Assembly: GCF_000422285.1 (NCBI RefSeq)
Contig: NZ_AULM01000013.1
Coordinates: forward strand, 32,350-96,349
Direction: 5' to 3'
DNA: 64,000 nt
Source of the DNA: Desulfatiglans anilini DSM 4660
GTDB lineage: Bacteria; Desulfobacterota; DSM-4660; Desulfatiglandales; Desulfatiglandaceae
In this document: one piece after another, positions 26,090 to 35,688 of the stretch
How positions within the stretch are numbered: the stretch's first letter is position 1
How the letters are laid out: the number at the start of each line of letters is the position of its first letter
Notes under the pieces: model-generated
The model's database searches: none
The model's input: only the letters and a program-made list of their open reading frames with translations
Told to the model about the DNA's origin: nothing
Translations under genes and position numbers: made by a program

Positions 26090-27751
26090 TCACATCTTCT
26101 TTTCCTTGGTGAGCCGGCGGCGCTCCTCGTCGCGGATCTCACGCCTCAGAAGCTTGCCGACCTTGGATTTCGGCAGCATGTCGCGGAACTCGATATAACT
26201 CGGCACCTTGTAGGAGGCCAGCCGCTCCCGGCAGAAGTTCAGGAGGTCGGCGCCGCTCACTCCGCGGGCGTCTTCCTTCAGCACGACGATCGCCTTGATC
26301 CGCTCGCCCACCTTTGGATCCGGCACGCCCACGACGCAGGCCCCGATCACGGTCGGATGGTTCTGCAGCACGGCCTCCACCTCGGAGGCCGAGACCCGGA
26401 AGGCCTTGTGCTTGATGATGTCGGCGGAGCGCTCCACGTACAGCAACTGGCCGTCTTCGTCCTGCTTGACGAAGTCCCCCATGCGGTAGAAGATCTTGTC
26501 GCCGATCTTGACATAGGAACTCTGGGTCTCATCGGGCTTCTTCCAGTATTCCTTGATCGTGTAGGGCGAAGTCACCAGGAGTTCCCCCGTCTCGCCCGTC
26601 GGAACGGGTTCGAGGGTTTCGGGGTCCGCCACCAGGCATTCGCGGCTTTCGAGCGGCAGGCCGATGGTGGTCGGCTTCGGGTTGCCGTCGATGCGGCTGT
26701 AGGTCACGTGCCCCGCCTCGGTCGACCCGTAGACCTGGTAGACGGGCACGCCGAAACGTTCCCTCCAGCGGTTGAAAACCTCCCGCGGCAGGACGTCGCC
26801 GCCGCAGTAGCAGTAGACCAGCGAACTGATGTCATAGCGTTCGAGGCGGTCGTTTTCGAGGATCATCCGGTAGAGGGCCGGCACCCCCAGCATCCACCGG
26901 ATCCGGTGCCGCTCGATCGTCTCGAGGATCGCGTCCACCTGCGGCATGGGCATGAGCGCCGTGCAATTCCCCTTGTTGAGTCCAAGCGCCATGAAGAGCC
27001 CGAGCGCCATGATGTGGAAGAGCGGGTTGACGGCGATGTAGCCGTCCTCGCCTTCCTTGAGGTGGTCCGCCGCCACGTCCTCGGTGACATCGTTCACATA
27101 GGAGGTCATGCCGATGTGGTTGCCCGGGACCCCCTTCGGAAAACCGGTCGTGCCGCCCGTGTACAGAATGTAGGAGAGGTCCTTCCACGGGTCGATCGCG
27201 GGGGACTTTGCGAGCGGTGCATGCTTGAGGAGGGACCGGAAGGAATGAATCTTGGTGCTCTTTTCCCACTTTCCGTGCGGGATCTTGTCGAACAGGACCC
27301 CAAGGGCCCTTTTCCAGGGCGGCAGGAGATCGACCAGATTCGTGACGATCACCCGCTTGAGGCCGGTCTTCTCGAGGACCTCCTGCACATAGCAGAAGTT
27401 CGTGTCGAGGCAGATCACCGTTTCCACCTCGGCATCCTTGATCATATACTCGATCTCGAACGAGGTGTAGATCGGCGAGACCGGCACCAGGACCGCCCCG
27501 AGCTTCTGGATCCCGAGGTAGGCGATGACCCACTGCACGCAGTTGCTGATGTAGATCATCACCCGGTCGCCCTTGCGGACCCCCATCTCCTCCAGTGCCC
27601 CGGCAAACCGCTCACTGAGATTCCGCAGACGGGAAAAGGAGAAGACCTCCCCGAGATAGAGCACCGCCGGCCGGTCGCCGTAGCGCTCGCACATGCGGTC
27701 GAACCGCGTGAAGGTCACCTCCCGCGCCAGCTCCTCCGGACTGATTTTCAT
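26090..27751 (-). CDS. AMP-forming acyl-CoA synthetase, copy 2
   Basis: 553-residue ANL ligase paralogous to 17279-18913. The P-loop is [16 protein letters not shown]5 VYQVYGSTEAGH, hinge DIIKHKAFRVSASEVE and catalytic-lysine region [13 protein letters not shown]. It begins MKISPEELAREVTFTRFDRM. It follows livF copy 2 by 54 bp. The two synthetases differ in the substrate-pocket half (for example CYCGGDVLPREVF against [13 protein letters not shown]), so substrates may differ. Exact acid unknown. Confidence 0.88.
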   Translation of the reverse strand: MKISPEELAREVTFTRFDRMCERYGDRPAVLYLGEVFSFSRLRNLSERFAGALEEMGVRKGDRVMIYISNCVQWVIAYLGIQKLGAVLVPVSPIYTSFEIEYMIKDAEVETVICLDTNFCYVQEVLEKTGLKRVIVTNLVDLLPPWKRALGVLFDKIPHGKWEKSTKIHSFRSLLKHAPLAKSPAIDPWKDLSYILYTGGTTGFPKGVPGNHIGMTSYVNDVTEDVAADHLKEGEDGYIAVNPLFHIMALGLFMALGLNKGNCTALMPMPQVDAILETIERHRIRWMLGVPALYRMILENDRLERYDISSLVYCYCGGDVLPREVFNRWRERFGVPVYQVYGSTEAGHVTYSRIDGNPKPTTIGLPLESRECLVADPETLEPVPTGETGELLVTSPYTIKEYWKKPDETQSSYVKIGDKIFYRMGDFVKQDEDGQLLYVERSADIIKHKAFRVSASEVEAVLQNHPTVIGACVVGVPDPKVGERIKAIVVLKEDARGVSGADLLNFCRERLASYKVPSYIEFRDMLPKSKVGKLLRREIRDEERRRLTKEKKM

Positions 27752-27805
27752 AATCCCGCAAACTCCCGAAAAAAGGCTGAGAAAAGGTTTTCCGTCATCC
27801 TAGGC

Positions 27806-28558
27806 CTACGACTCGACCCCGAAGTAGGCGGAGCGCACATCCGGGTTGTCGAGCAGCGCCTGGCGCTCCCCTTCGAGCACCGCCGCCCCGTTCTCGAGGA
27901 TGAAGGCGTAGTCTACGATGGGGATCACCGGCCGCGCATACTGCTCCGTGACGATGATCGATAGCTGGCGCTCGTCGCGGATGACCCGTGTCGCCTTGAC
28001 GAGGATCGCCTGCATCAGGGGGCTCAGGCCCATCAGCGGCTCGTCGAGGAGCAGGAGCTTCGGCTGCGCCATGAGCGCCCGCCCGATCGCCAGCATCTGC
28101 TGCTCCCCGCCGCTCAGAAACCCGCCGATGCGTTTGCGCAGCTTGACCAGGGGCGGGAAGAGTTTGAAGCAGTACTCTTCGGTCTCCCGCGCCTCGGCGG
28201 GCTTCGCCAGGTAGGCGCCGATGCGGAGGTTCTCGAGGACCGTGCTCTCGCTGAAGATGCGGCGCCGCTCGGGGCAGAGGATGAGACCCTTGCGGGCCCT
28301 CAGGCTCGGCTTGAGGCCGGAGATGTCCTCGCCCAGGTAGGTGACACTGCCGAGCACCGTGATCCGCTCGCCGCCGGCCATCGCCTCCTTTTTCCGGATG
28401 TCCTCCATGATGCCGGAGAGGGTGTACATGAGCGTGGACTTCCCGGCGCTGTTGGCGCCGAAGACCCCCACGATCCGCTTCTCCGCGCACGCGATGCTGA
28501 CGTTGTTCAGGGCGAGCATGTTCTCGTAAAACACCATCAAGCCGGACGCCTCAAGCAT
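27806..28558 (-). CDS. livF: Branched-chain-type ABC transporter ATPase LivF, copy 2
   Basis: 250 residues, starting MLEASGLMVFYENMLALNNV. It has the same GVFGANSAGKST P-loop variant as copy 1, signature LSGGEQQMLAIGRAL and KLLLLDEPLMGLSP. It overlaps the livG copy 2 stop by 8 bp. It is the partner of livG (28551-29339) in the second transporter. Confidence 0.9.
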   Translation of the reverse strand: MLEASGLMVFYENMLALNNVSIACAEKRIVGVFGANSAGKSTLMYTLSGIMEDIRKKEAMAGGERITVLGSVTYLGEDISGLKPSLRARKGLILCPERRRIFSESTVLENLRIGAYLAKPAEARETEEYCFKLFPPLVKLRKRIGGFLSGGEQQMLAIGRALMAQPKLLLLDEPLMGLSPLMQAILVKATRVIRDERQLSIIVTEQYARPVIPIVDYAFILENGAAVLEGERQALLDNPDVRSAYFGVES

Positions 28559-29339
28559 AGGTCATCACCTCCGAAATCTCCTCGGACCCGAAGTAGGCCT
28601 CCTTCACCCGCGGATCCGCCATGACCTCCTCGGACGTCCCTTCGGTCAATTTCTCGCCGAAATTCATGACGACCACCCGGTTGGCCACCCGGAACAGCTC
28701 GCGCAGGCGGTGCTCGATCATCACGAGGGTGATCCCCTCCATCTGCAGCCGTTCGATCAATGGCACCATGCTGGCGATCTCGCTCATGCTGAGCCCCGAA
28801 AACACCTCGTCGCAGAGGATCACATCGGGCTTGAGCGCCAGGCAGCGCGCCAGCTCCAGGCGCTTCAGGTAGCCCGTCGGGAGGCTCGAGGCCATCTTGT
28901 AAGGGACGTAGGAATCGCGCTCGAAGCCGATCTCCTCCAGGATGTCGATGCTGACCGTGTTGCGGTCGCCGAGCTTTCCGCCGCCCCGCCAGCCGCCGGT
29001 CCGCTTCGAACGCGGCGAGAAGAGGGGGATCACCAGGTTCTTGTAGGCGGGCAGACTGTAATAGGGCCGCATGATCTGGAAGGTGCGCGCCACCCCCATG
29101 TCGGCGATCTTGTGCGGGGGCTTGCCGCTGATCTCCTTCCCGCGGAAGAAGATCCTGCCCGAGCTCGGTTTGACGAAGCCCGTAATGCAGTTGACGATCG
29201 TGGTCTTGCCCGAGCCGTTCGGGCCGATGATCCCGAGGACGTCCCCCTGGTAAACATTGAAACTCAGACGGTTCAGGGCCAGGATCCCGCCGAAGGTCTT
29301 GGTCACCTCCCGGATCTCGAGGATCGGTTCTGCGCTCAT
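28551..29339 (-). CDS. livG: Branched-chain-type ABC transporter ATPase LivG, copy 2
   Basis: 262 residues, starting MSAEPILEIREVTKTFGGIL. P-loop GIIGPNGSGKTTIVN, ARTFQIMRPYYSLPAYKNLV and LPTGYLKRLELARCLAL are present. The unusual ILCDEVFSGLSMSEI in place of LLLDEP is shared with copy 1. ATG 29339 makes an ATGA overlap with livM copy 2. An insertion of about 8 residues around KRTGGWRGGGKLGDR distinguishes it from copy 1. Confidence 0.9.
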   Translation of the reverse strand: MSAEPILEIREVTKTFGGILALNRLSFNVYQGDVLGIIGPNGSGKTTIVNCITGFVKPSSGRIFFRGKEISGKPPHKIADMGVARTFQIMRPYYSLPAYKNLVIPLFSPRSKRTGGWRGGGKLGDRNTVSIDILEEIGFERDSYVPYKMASSLPTGYLKRLELARCLALKPDVILCDEVFSGLSMSEIASMVPLIERLQMEGITLVMIEHRLRELFRVANRVVVMNFGEKLTEGTSEEVMADPRVKEAYFGSEEISEVMTYA

Positions 29340-30346
29340 ACCTTCACCCACCTTTCGAACTGCTGGTATTTCCGGGTCCCGTAGACCATGAGCCCCTCAC
29401 TGCGAAACACCACGAAGGCCATGAGGATGAGGGCATAAAAGACGATGCGCAAGGTCCCGAACGCCCTCAGAAGCTCGGAGACGGGCACCAGGATGAAACA
29501 CCCGAGGACCGGCCCCACCAGCGTTCCGCCGCCGCCGATCACCGTCGCAGCAATGGGCAGAATGGAAAAATCGAGCGCGAAGAGGGAGATCCCGGACCAC
29601 ATGTAGATGTGTACGAGGCACGCCCCGCCAAGGCACCCGAGGCCCGAGGCGATGAACACCCCCAGGGCCTTGTAGTAGGTCACATTCATGCCCGAGGCCC
29701 GCACCGCCTGATCGTTGTCCTTCACCGCGCGGAAGACCAGCCCGATGTCGAGGTTGACCAGACGCCGAACCCCGAAAAGAAAGAGGAGCACCAGCGCGAT
29801 GACCAGATACTCCTCGACCCGCTGGCTCGGGAAGCTCTCGATGCCCATGATGCCGTCGGTTCCGCCTAGGATGTCGAGGGCCTCGATGACCCTCGCCAGC
29901 AGCAAAGGGTACATCAATGTCACGATCGCGAAATACACCCCGCGCAGCGGCAGACACGGCAGGAGCAGCACCGTGCAGATGACCGCCCCGCACACCGTGG
30001 CGATCGGGACGGTCAGAAGGGGATGCAACCCGAAGGAGGTGTTGAGGATAGCGGCTATATAGCCGCCGACCCCGATGAAAAAGGCGCCTCCGAGCGACAC
30101 CAGCCCGACGTAATGGGCCAGGAAGTCGAAACTCAGCGCCAGAAGCGCATAGATGCAGACGATGGAGACCACCCGCTGCCAGTAGAGGCTCGGCAGGATG
30201 AGCGGCAGCATGATGATGCCCAGGATCAGGACCAGCCGGGGCAGGGTCAGATAGGACAACTCGCGCCAGGACATGAGGGCGTAGAGCCCGTCGGTGCGGA
30301 CCTTGATCCCCCGGTCCAGCCGTTCTTTGCGACGCTGTTCGGTCAT
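29336..30346 (-). CDS. livM: Branched-chain-type ABC transporter permease LivM, copy 2
   Basis: 336 residues, MTEQRRKERLDRGIKVRTDG at the N-terminus, with the multi-spanning LivM pattern and ALDFSILPIAATVIGGGGT. It is colinear with copy 1 (same N-terminal MxxxRRKxRLDR leader before the first membrane segment). It starts 6 bp after livH copy 2. Confidence 0.9.
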   Translation of the reverse strand: MTEQRRKERLDRGIKVRTDGLYALMSWRELSYLTLPRLVLILGIIMLPLILPSLYWQRVVSIVCIYALLALSFDFLAHYVGLVSLGGAFFIGVGGYIAAILNTSFGLHPLLTVPIATVCGAVICTVLLLPCLPLRGVYFAIVTLMYPLLLARVIEALDILGGTDGIMGIESFPSQRVEEYLVIALVLLFLFGVRRLVNLDIGLVFRAVKDNDQAVRASGMNVTYYKALGVFIASGLGCLGGACLVHIYMWSGISLFALDFSILPIAATVIGGGGTLVGPVLGCFILVPVSELLRAFGTLRIVFYALILMAFVVFRSEGLMVYGTRKYQQFERWVKV

Positions 30347-30352
30347 GAGTGC

Positions 30353-31219
30353 TTAAACCCTTTCCTCCAGTTCCTTCTGACGTCCGAAAAGACCCGAAGG
30401 GCGCAGGATCAGCGTGATGATGATCGCCAGGAGAGCGACCACCATCTGGAAATGGGCCCCCAGGTAAACCACCGTGAAGATCTGGGCGAAGCCGATCAGG
30501 AAGGAGGCCACGACCGCCCCCATCCAGCTCCCCAAGCCGCCGACGATGCAGACCGCGATGGCCAGGATCAGGACATCGTACCCCTTCTCGACCACGATGT
30601 TGCCGAGCGGCAGCAGCATGATAGCGGCGAGCCCGGCCAGCATGGCCCCGAAGCTCATCGCCACGACCGCCATCCGGTCCGAATCGATCCCGAGCATGAG
30701 AGAGGCCCGTTCATCCTGGGCCATCCCCCGCAGGGCCAGCCCCACCTTCGTGTAGTGCGTGAAAAGCCACAGAAAACCCACCACCGCCCCCCCGACCGCC
30801 ACCACCAGGATCCTTTGCCAGTCGATCGGGATTCCCGCGATCGTCACACTGCCCTCGACGAAGACCGGCAGCGTGTAGGTCATGCCCTTGAACCCCCACC
30901 AGCGAAACCCTTCGATGATGGCGAGCCCCATCGCGTAGGACGCGATGATCTCGGATATCGCCATACCCCTGACGCGCACCAGGATCAACTGATAGATCAG
31001 GGCCCCGACGATGCCCGTGATGAGCATCGCCAGAAGGATGCTGAGGAAGTAGTTCAGGTGGAGCGTTCGGAGGAAACCCCAGGTGAGGAAGCCCGTTACG
31101 ACGTACAAGGCGCCGTGGGCGAAATTGGGGACCCGGCTGATCCCGTACACCAGGGCGAAGCCGAGTGCCATCAGGGCCAGAGAAATGCTGTTGAAAATAC
31201 CGTATATGAAGATATCCAT
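30353..31219 (-). CDS. livH: Branched-chain-type ABC transporter permease LivH, copy 2
   Basis: 288 residues, starting MDIFIYGIFNSISLALMALG. It has ALVYGISRVPNFAHGALYVV and LRGMAQDERASLMLGIDSDR, the LivH signature regions. ATG 31219 matches the start chosen for copy 1. It is about 93 bp downstream of livK copy 2. Confidence 0.9.
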   Translation of the reverse strand: MDIFIYGIFNSISLALMALGFALVYGISRVPNFAHGALYVVTGFLTWGFLRTLHLNYFLSILLAMLITGIVGALIYQLILVRVRGMAISEIIASYAMGLAIIEGFRWWGFKGMTYTLPVFVEGSVTIAGIPIDWQRILVVAVGGAVVGFLWLFTHYTKVGLALRGMAQDERASLMLGIDSDRMAVVAMSFGAMLAGLAAIMLLPLGNIVVEKGYDVLILAIAVCIVGGLGSWMGAVVASFLIGFAQIFTVVYLGAHFQMVVALLAIIITLILRPSGLFGRQKELEERV

Positions 31220-31312
31220 GACGCCGCCCGAATGCCCTCCATTGGTTCGGGCCGGGCCGGCCGGCGCGTGTTCCGGCGGGCGGCCCGGCATGAAAAGCCG
31301 TCGACGGAACCG

Positions 31313-32590
31313 CTACTGCTTCATCTTCATCCACGGCGGCAGGATGATCTTGCCCATGGCGATCGACTCGGGGAAGACCACCACGCGCTTGCCGTCCTGC
31401 CACTGAAAGATGCTCCCGACCGCGCCTTCCTGCGGGTCGTAAGAAGGGATCACCTGATGGCTCTTCGGGTCGAAGCGCACGCGGCCGTAAACACCCATCA
31501 GATCGGTCTGCTCGAGCGCCGTGATCACGGCGCCGCTCTCGAGCGTTCCCGCCCGTTCGATCGCATCCTTCAGGGTGTAGATCGCCATGTAGCTGCTGGA
31601 GGACCCGAGCCCTTCGGGTTCGATCCCCCACTTCTCGGTGTAGGCGTCATAGAATTTCATGGTCCAGGGGGTGGCGTTGCTCGGGGCGTTTCCGGCGTTG
31701 ACCACATTCGCGAGGCAGTAGGCCCCCTTCCCTTCGGTGGCCTTCCAGAACCCGGGCTGCTCGGCCGCCGCCAGGGTCGACCCGAACGGCAGGGCCGGGA
31801 GCTGCATGTCATACCACTGCTTGAGGAGAATGGAGCTCTCGGGCATGTCCATCCACAGGCTCAGGACCTGCGCGCCGGCCTTCTGGGCCTTGATAAGCCC
31901 CATGGAGAAGTCCCCCGTGCCGGTCGGGAAGATCTCCGTGCCGGAGACCGTCCACCCCTTCTTCAGGGCGATGTCGCCGAGGATCTTGCCCGCCGCCCGC
32001 GCATGGGCCACGTCCTGCACCATGATGAAGAGATTGTTCAGGCCGAAGGTGCCCTTGATGTGCTCGAGACAGTCCATGATCTCGGTCACGAGCTGCTTGG
32101 CCTCCCCATGGATCCTGAAGCAGTACTTGTACTTGTCGTAGTCCTGCGCCACCATGGCGTGGTACTTGGGACTGAGGACGCCGCTGGTGACGATCGAGAC
32201 CTTCTGATGCTTGGAAAGGAGCGGCATGGCCGCCAGCGCCGCTTCCGAGCGGACAGGACCGCCGACGATGAAGTCGGCCTTCTTCTCGAGGATCAGCTTC
32301 TCGACGGCGAGCAGGGCCTCGCTCACCGGCACGCCGGGCTCGAGATCCCGTGTGTCGATCAACTCCACCTTCAACATTCGTTTTTCGCCGCCGACATCGA
32401 CTCCGCCCTGGGCGTTGATCTCATCGACCGCCAAGCGCACGCCGCGCTCCGCATCCCAGCCATAGAGGAAGGCGGTCGGCAACGGACAACCGATGATGAT
32501 GGGTTCTGCAGCCACCGCACGTCCACTTGGGGCCAGCATCAAAAAAGCCGCTACCAGGACGATCCAAACACCCCAACCACTCTTCTTCAT
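31313..32590 (-). CDS. livK: Branched-chain-type ABC transporter substrate-binding protein, copy 2
   Basis: 425 residues with signal peptide MKKSGWGVWIVLVAAFLMLA before AVAAEP. VDEINAQGGVDVGGEKRMLK and SSILLKQWYDMQLPALPFGS match copy 1. GGAGGCAC lies just upstream of ATG 32590. It heads the second liv unit; the ~900-bp region upstream should hold the unit's promoter. The ligand is unknown and could differ from copy 1. Confidence 0.87.
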   Translation of the reverse strand: MKKSGWGVWIVLVAAFLMLAPSGRAVAAEPIIIGCPLPTAFLYGWDAERGVRLAVDEINAQGGVDVGGEKRMLKVELIDTRDLEPGVPVSEALLAVEKLILEKKADFIVGGPVRSEAALAAMPLLSKHQKVSIVTSGVLSPKYHAMVAQDYDKYKYCFRIHGEAKQLVTEIMDCLEHIKGTFGLNNLFIMVQDVAHARAAGKILGDIALKKGWTVSGTEIFPTGTGDFSMGLIKAQKAGAQVLSLWMDMPESSILLKQWYDMQLPALPFGSTLAAAEQPGFWKATEGKGAYCLANVVNAGNAPSNATPWTMKFYDAYTEKWGIEPEGLGSSSSYMAIYTLKDAIERAGTLESGAVITALEQTDLMGVYGRVRFDPKSHQVIPSYDPQEGAVGSIFQWQDGKRVVVFPESIAMGKIILPPWMKMKQ

Positions 32591-33487
32591 ACCGTGCCTC
32601 CATCGTTTGAAGTTACCAGGTGAACAAAAGACCACGCTACAAAACAGGAGCTGACCTTGCACCGGTTCTCGACGGGACCAGCATATAACGTTGAACGAAT
32701 TGTTCGGTTTCAGAAGGTTGAAGAATGTCAATCTTTCGGATCAAGTATGGAATCAATCGAAGTAGTTGACCGAGCGTACTGTTCTTGAATGAAGGGGCGC
32801 CGCGCTCTCACAAGAGAGCGACCCTGTTTCACACCCACGTTGGCCTCAATCTGCCGGTGCTGCTGCGCGCTGACTCGCACACAATACGCACCCGCTCAGA
32901 TTGGATCTCTGTCCAACTCCGCAGGAAAACGCGTCTTCCCCGGTGGAAACACTCGCATATGCACCAATCGCCCTTGGACGGGCGCAGGTTAGAATAGTCA
33001 GATTGAAAGGAGACGATCTAGATGATTGTGCCAGAAGCACAGGGCACACTATAAAGAGTGTTTTACATATCTGTCAATGAGTTTCCTTACGGAAATGGAC
33101 TTATGGGCCAATCTCGGCGGCAATCTGCACGGCTGCTTGTGCGGCGACCTGCAGGTCGCCCCAACGCAACAGCTTGATTTTCTTGATATTAGTAAAGAAC
33201 CCTCATCTCCGCATGGAAAACTCGACCATGCTTGCCAGCAATTTCCGCTGGGTATCCACTAAAAAACAAATGCCGCCGTCATCGGCCCACGCACCACGCC
33301 CGAAAAAACAGGCGATGAATACGCTTTTATCCCCAGATTCGAGGCCTTGTTGAAGCAAAGTAAATTTCCGACATAAGAGAAGACTCCAAGAACCGAAACA
33401 GCAGAGCGCATCGAAGTCCTTCAACCGCACAGCGCATCCCCCGCATCGAGAAACGGACAGGCAGGATATCTTCCCCAGCCGGCACGT
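32591..33487. other. Gap upstream of the second liv unit
   Basis: About 900 bp. 33085-33218 is a member of the dispersed repeat family. The rest shows no credible gene; a 10-codon plus-strand ORF at about 33021 has a good AAAGGAG site but no recognisable product. The promoter of livK copy 2 is expected here on the minus strand. Confidence 0.4.
33085..33218. repeat. Diverged 125-bp palindromic module
   Basis: Begins TTACGGAAATGGACTTATGG, continues CAATCTGCACGGCTGCTTGT and contains the palindrome GGCGACCTGCAGGTCGCC, then GCTTGATTTTCTTGATATTA. It is the reverse orientation of the module at 1229-1353, with a decayed right end. Confidence 0.8.
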
Positions 33488-33934
33488 TCACCGGAAACGG
33501 TGGGGCACCTTGTCCTCGCACTCAGTGACGATATCCACTTCGATGCAGCCGCTTTCGCTCTTAGGCGGCACTCCTCCGAAAGAAACATCTTCGGCCGCCC
33601 CCCTGCAGTAAAACCCCGTGCCGCCGATGCGCTGGACACCCCAGACACGCAGATCCACCCGCCCGTCGTCCTGCACCGGCAGATCGATACGGTATGCCCC
33701 GTCCGCGCCTGTTTTCGTCTCTCCGAGCCCTTCCTCCGTGCCGTGCCGCCAGGCCGAAACCGTGACCTCAGGATAGGGAACCAGACCGGCATCTATGGGA
33801 GAGCGATAAAAGACCTTTCCCTGCACGCAGACCACGCCCGTCTGCAACCCCGATTCCGACTGCGCGAAGGCGCACAGGGGAACAGCCGCCACCAGCAGAA
33901 TCGCCCCGACCAAGGATGAAAGCGAATGTCGCAT
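33488..33934 (-). CDS. Hypothetical exported protein with a carboxypeptidase-regulatory-like domain
   Basis: 148 residues with a signal peptide, MRHSLSSLVGAILLVAAVPL then CAFAQSE. The mature part, YPEVTVSAWRHGTEEGLGET followed by KTGADGAYRIDLPVQDDGRV, has the beta-sandwich pattern of CarboxypepD_reg/transthyretin-like domains. Three or four cysteines near FYCRGAAEDV and ESGCIEVDIVTEC may form disulfides. ATG 33934 follows GGAGTG; the longer frame runs into a repeat copy. Function unknown. Confidence 0.65.
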   Translation of the reverse strand: MRHSLSSLVGAILLVAAVPLCAFAQSESGLQTGVVCVQGKVFYRSPIDAGLVPYPEVTVSAWRHGTEEGLGETKTGADGAYRIDLPVQDDGRVDLRVWGVQRIGGTGFYCRGAAEDVSFGGVPPKSESGCIEVDIVTECEDKVPHRFR

Positions 33935-33957
33935 GGTACAATACACTCCTGTCTTTA

Positions 33958-34108
33958 GTGTTTCCGTCCGGAAATGGACCTTCTCGTCCACCTCGGCGTT
34001 CATCTGCACGTTTACTCGATATGGATGAAACCGGGACAGGCTTCGAAGGGGTGGGGTCGCGCGGCGAAGCCGATCAAGAAACATCCCCGTTTCCGGATGG
34101 GAAACAGC
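33958..34108. repeat. Diverged member of the dispersed repeat
   Basis: Contains TTTCCGTCCGGAAATGGACC, then GGCGTTCATCTGCACGTTTA, a GC-rich hairpin part (GGACAGGCTTCGAAGGGGTG) and CCCCGTTTCCGGATGG at the end. The central palindrome is lost. It lies between the dacB stop and the exported protein's start. Confidence 0.65.
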
Positions 34109-34117
34109 CCGGCCACC

Positions 34118-35350
34118 CTAAGGCAACCCCAGGCGGATGCAGTCCATAAGCCCGTCGAGCTGCGCGCCGCTCGGGCCCAGAAAGACCGCGAACGAGTAAG
34201 AGACTCCGCTCTGCCCCTCCAGATACCCCGCAAGGTTCTTGACGCCGCTCAGGGTCCCGGTCTTGAATAGCATGCCGGGCTTCTTCCGCAGCAACTCCCG
34301 ATAGGGGCTAAAGGCCTCGAGGATGCGGATCATCTGAAGCGGGCTCAGCCTATTTTCCCTTGAAAGCCCCGAGCCTTCGGCAATCCGGATGCCGTCCAGA
34401 TCAAGCACGTTCAAGGCGATATCCTCCATGACGCGCACCCCTTTCGACACCGTGCCGGGCGCCCCGTACCGCCGCGCCCCCATGGCGATGAAGACCTGGT
34501 TGGCCACGAAATTGTTGGAGAATTCGAGCATGCGCTCGAGAACCGTCTCGAGGGTGAAAGCCGATTCGAAGCGCAGAACCCGTTCGGCATCGGCCGGAAC
34601 AGCCCCCCTGCGAACCTCCCCCTGCATACGGCACCCCTCCTTCTCGAGAAAGTGCCGGAGCAGATGTCCGGCGTAAAACGTCGCCTCGGCCCTCTCATGG
34701 GTGAAGGTCACACGCCCCTCACGAACACCGAGCGCGCGGACCTTCTCGCAGGCAAAGGGGATGAGGGGCGTTTCCGGCTCGGCTGAAACCAGCCGGCCCC
34801 GGCGGTCCCGCGTGACGCAGACCGTGTTGAAGTTGGCGCACAAGGCCCCGACGGGCGCATCATACGGGTTCGTGGACGCGCCGCGTCCGCAGATGCGGAT
34901 GTCCTGATCGAAGTAGGTATCGTCCAGCACGAGATCGTTGAAGCTGGATACCCTGCCGGACAACCGGTGGGCGAGGTCCGCGAGGGACTCGGAGGTCAGA
35001 AGCGGATCCCCCCAGCCCTTGACGATCAGGTTTCTGGACGGGTCGAGAAAGATGTCGGTCGGGAATCGGTAATCCAGCCCCATTTCGTGGATGGCCGCGA
35101 AGGCCGTCAGGATCTTCAAGGTCGAGGCCGGCACACAGCCGAGGGATTCGTTCCGCGCCAGGACCGCCCGGCCGGACGGTGCGCTCACGAGCACCGCCTC
35201 CCGGCCCTGGAGCGCACCCAGGCACCCCGACCCGGCGGCGCCAGCCGCTGCAACCGGCGAGACCCCCCAGAGCAGAACCGACCCCATCATGATGCAGATG
35301 CGCTGAGCCGCCGCCCGCACCCGCCTTTGAGGATCCTTCCCCATTCCCAT
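34118..35350 (-). CDS. dacB: D-alanyl-D-alanine carboxypeptidase / PBP4 family (S13)
   Basis: Periplasmic penicillin-binding protein of about 410 residues. It has the three active-site motifs: SxxK in VPASTLKILTA, SxN in LEFSNNFVANQ, and KTG in MLFKTGTLSGVKN. An N-terminal hydrophobic export signal, ICIMMGSVLLWGVSPVAAAG, is present. ATG 35350 has GGGAGG about 9 nt upstream; a TTG-initiated frame to 35401 is less likely. It is somewhat shorter than E. coli PBP4. Confidence 0.9.
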   Translation of the reverse strand: MGMGKDPQRRVRAAAQRICIMMGSVLLWGVSPVAAAGAAGSGCLGALQGREAVLVSAPSGRAVLARNESLGCVPASTLKILTAFAAIHEMGLDYRFPTDIFLDPSRNLIVKGWGDPLLTSESLADLAHRLSGRVSSFNDLVLDDTYFDQDIRICGRGASTNPYDAPVGALCANFNTVCVTRDRRGRLVSAEPETPLIPFACEKVRALGVREGRVTFTHERAEATFYAGHLLRHFLEKEGCRMQGEVRRGAVPADAERVLRFESAFTLETVLERMLEFSNNFVANQVFIAMGARRYGAPGTVSKGVRVMEDIALNVLDLDGIRIAEGSGLSRENRLSPLQMIRILEAFSPYRELLRKKPGMLFKTGTLSGVKNLAGYLEGQSGVSYSFAVFLGPSGAQLDGLMDCIRLGLP

Positions 35351-35477
35351 TCGCACCACCCTCCCGGCGCGTATTTTGTGGTTATTATTCCATTTGGTCA
35401 AGCAATGAAACAGCCGCGGGCCTTGAAAAAATGTCCAAAAGCCATAATTTTAAATAATATCAAAATAATCTTGCTTG

Positions 35478-35590
35478 TCGACCCCGGCGTCAATCTGCAC
35501 ATCTGCTTGTGCGACGACCTGCAGCTCGCCTCAGGGGCAGACGTGCAGATTGGCGCCGGGAGGGTTATAAAAGATCATTTCCGGATGGAA
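35478..35590. repeat. Diverged 125-bp palindromic module
   Basis: GGCGTCAATCTGCACATCTG, then GCGACGACCTGCAGCTCGCC (palindrome with two changes), then GACGTGCAGATTGGCGCC and CATTTCCGGATGG at the right end. It lies between dacB and the small cysteine-rich gene, which are divergent. Confidence 0.75.
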
Positions 35591-35688
35591 ACTCATTTGG
35601 AAACCGGCTCATGCCGGATCATCCTTTCCGGATGGCCGCTGGTTCACGAGCCATCCGGGGCAACAACGGGACAGGAGGGATATTCGAT

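Noticed and set aside
32640..32720. TTGACA on the minus strand upstream of livK copy 2 as a -35 box
   Set aside because: No acceptable -10 box at 16-18 bp spacing; the nearest TATAT is about 38 bp away.
33021..33053. 10-codon plus-strand ORF with a good AAAGGAG site
   Set aside because: Too short to support; not obviously a leader peptide because no plus-strand gene follows.
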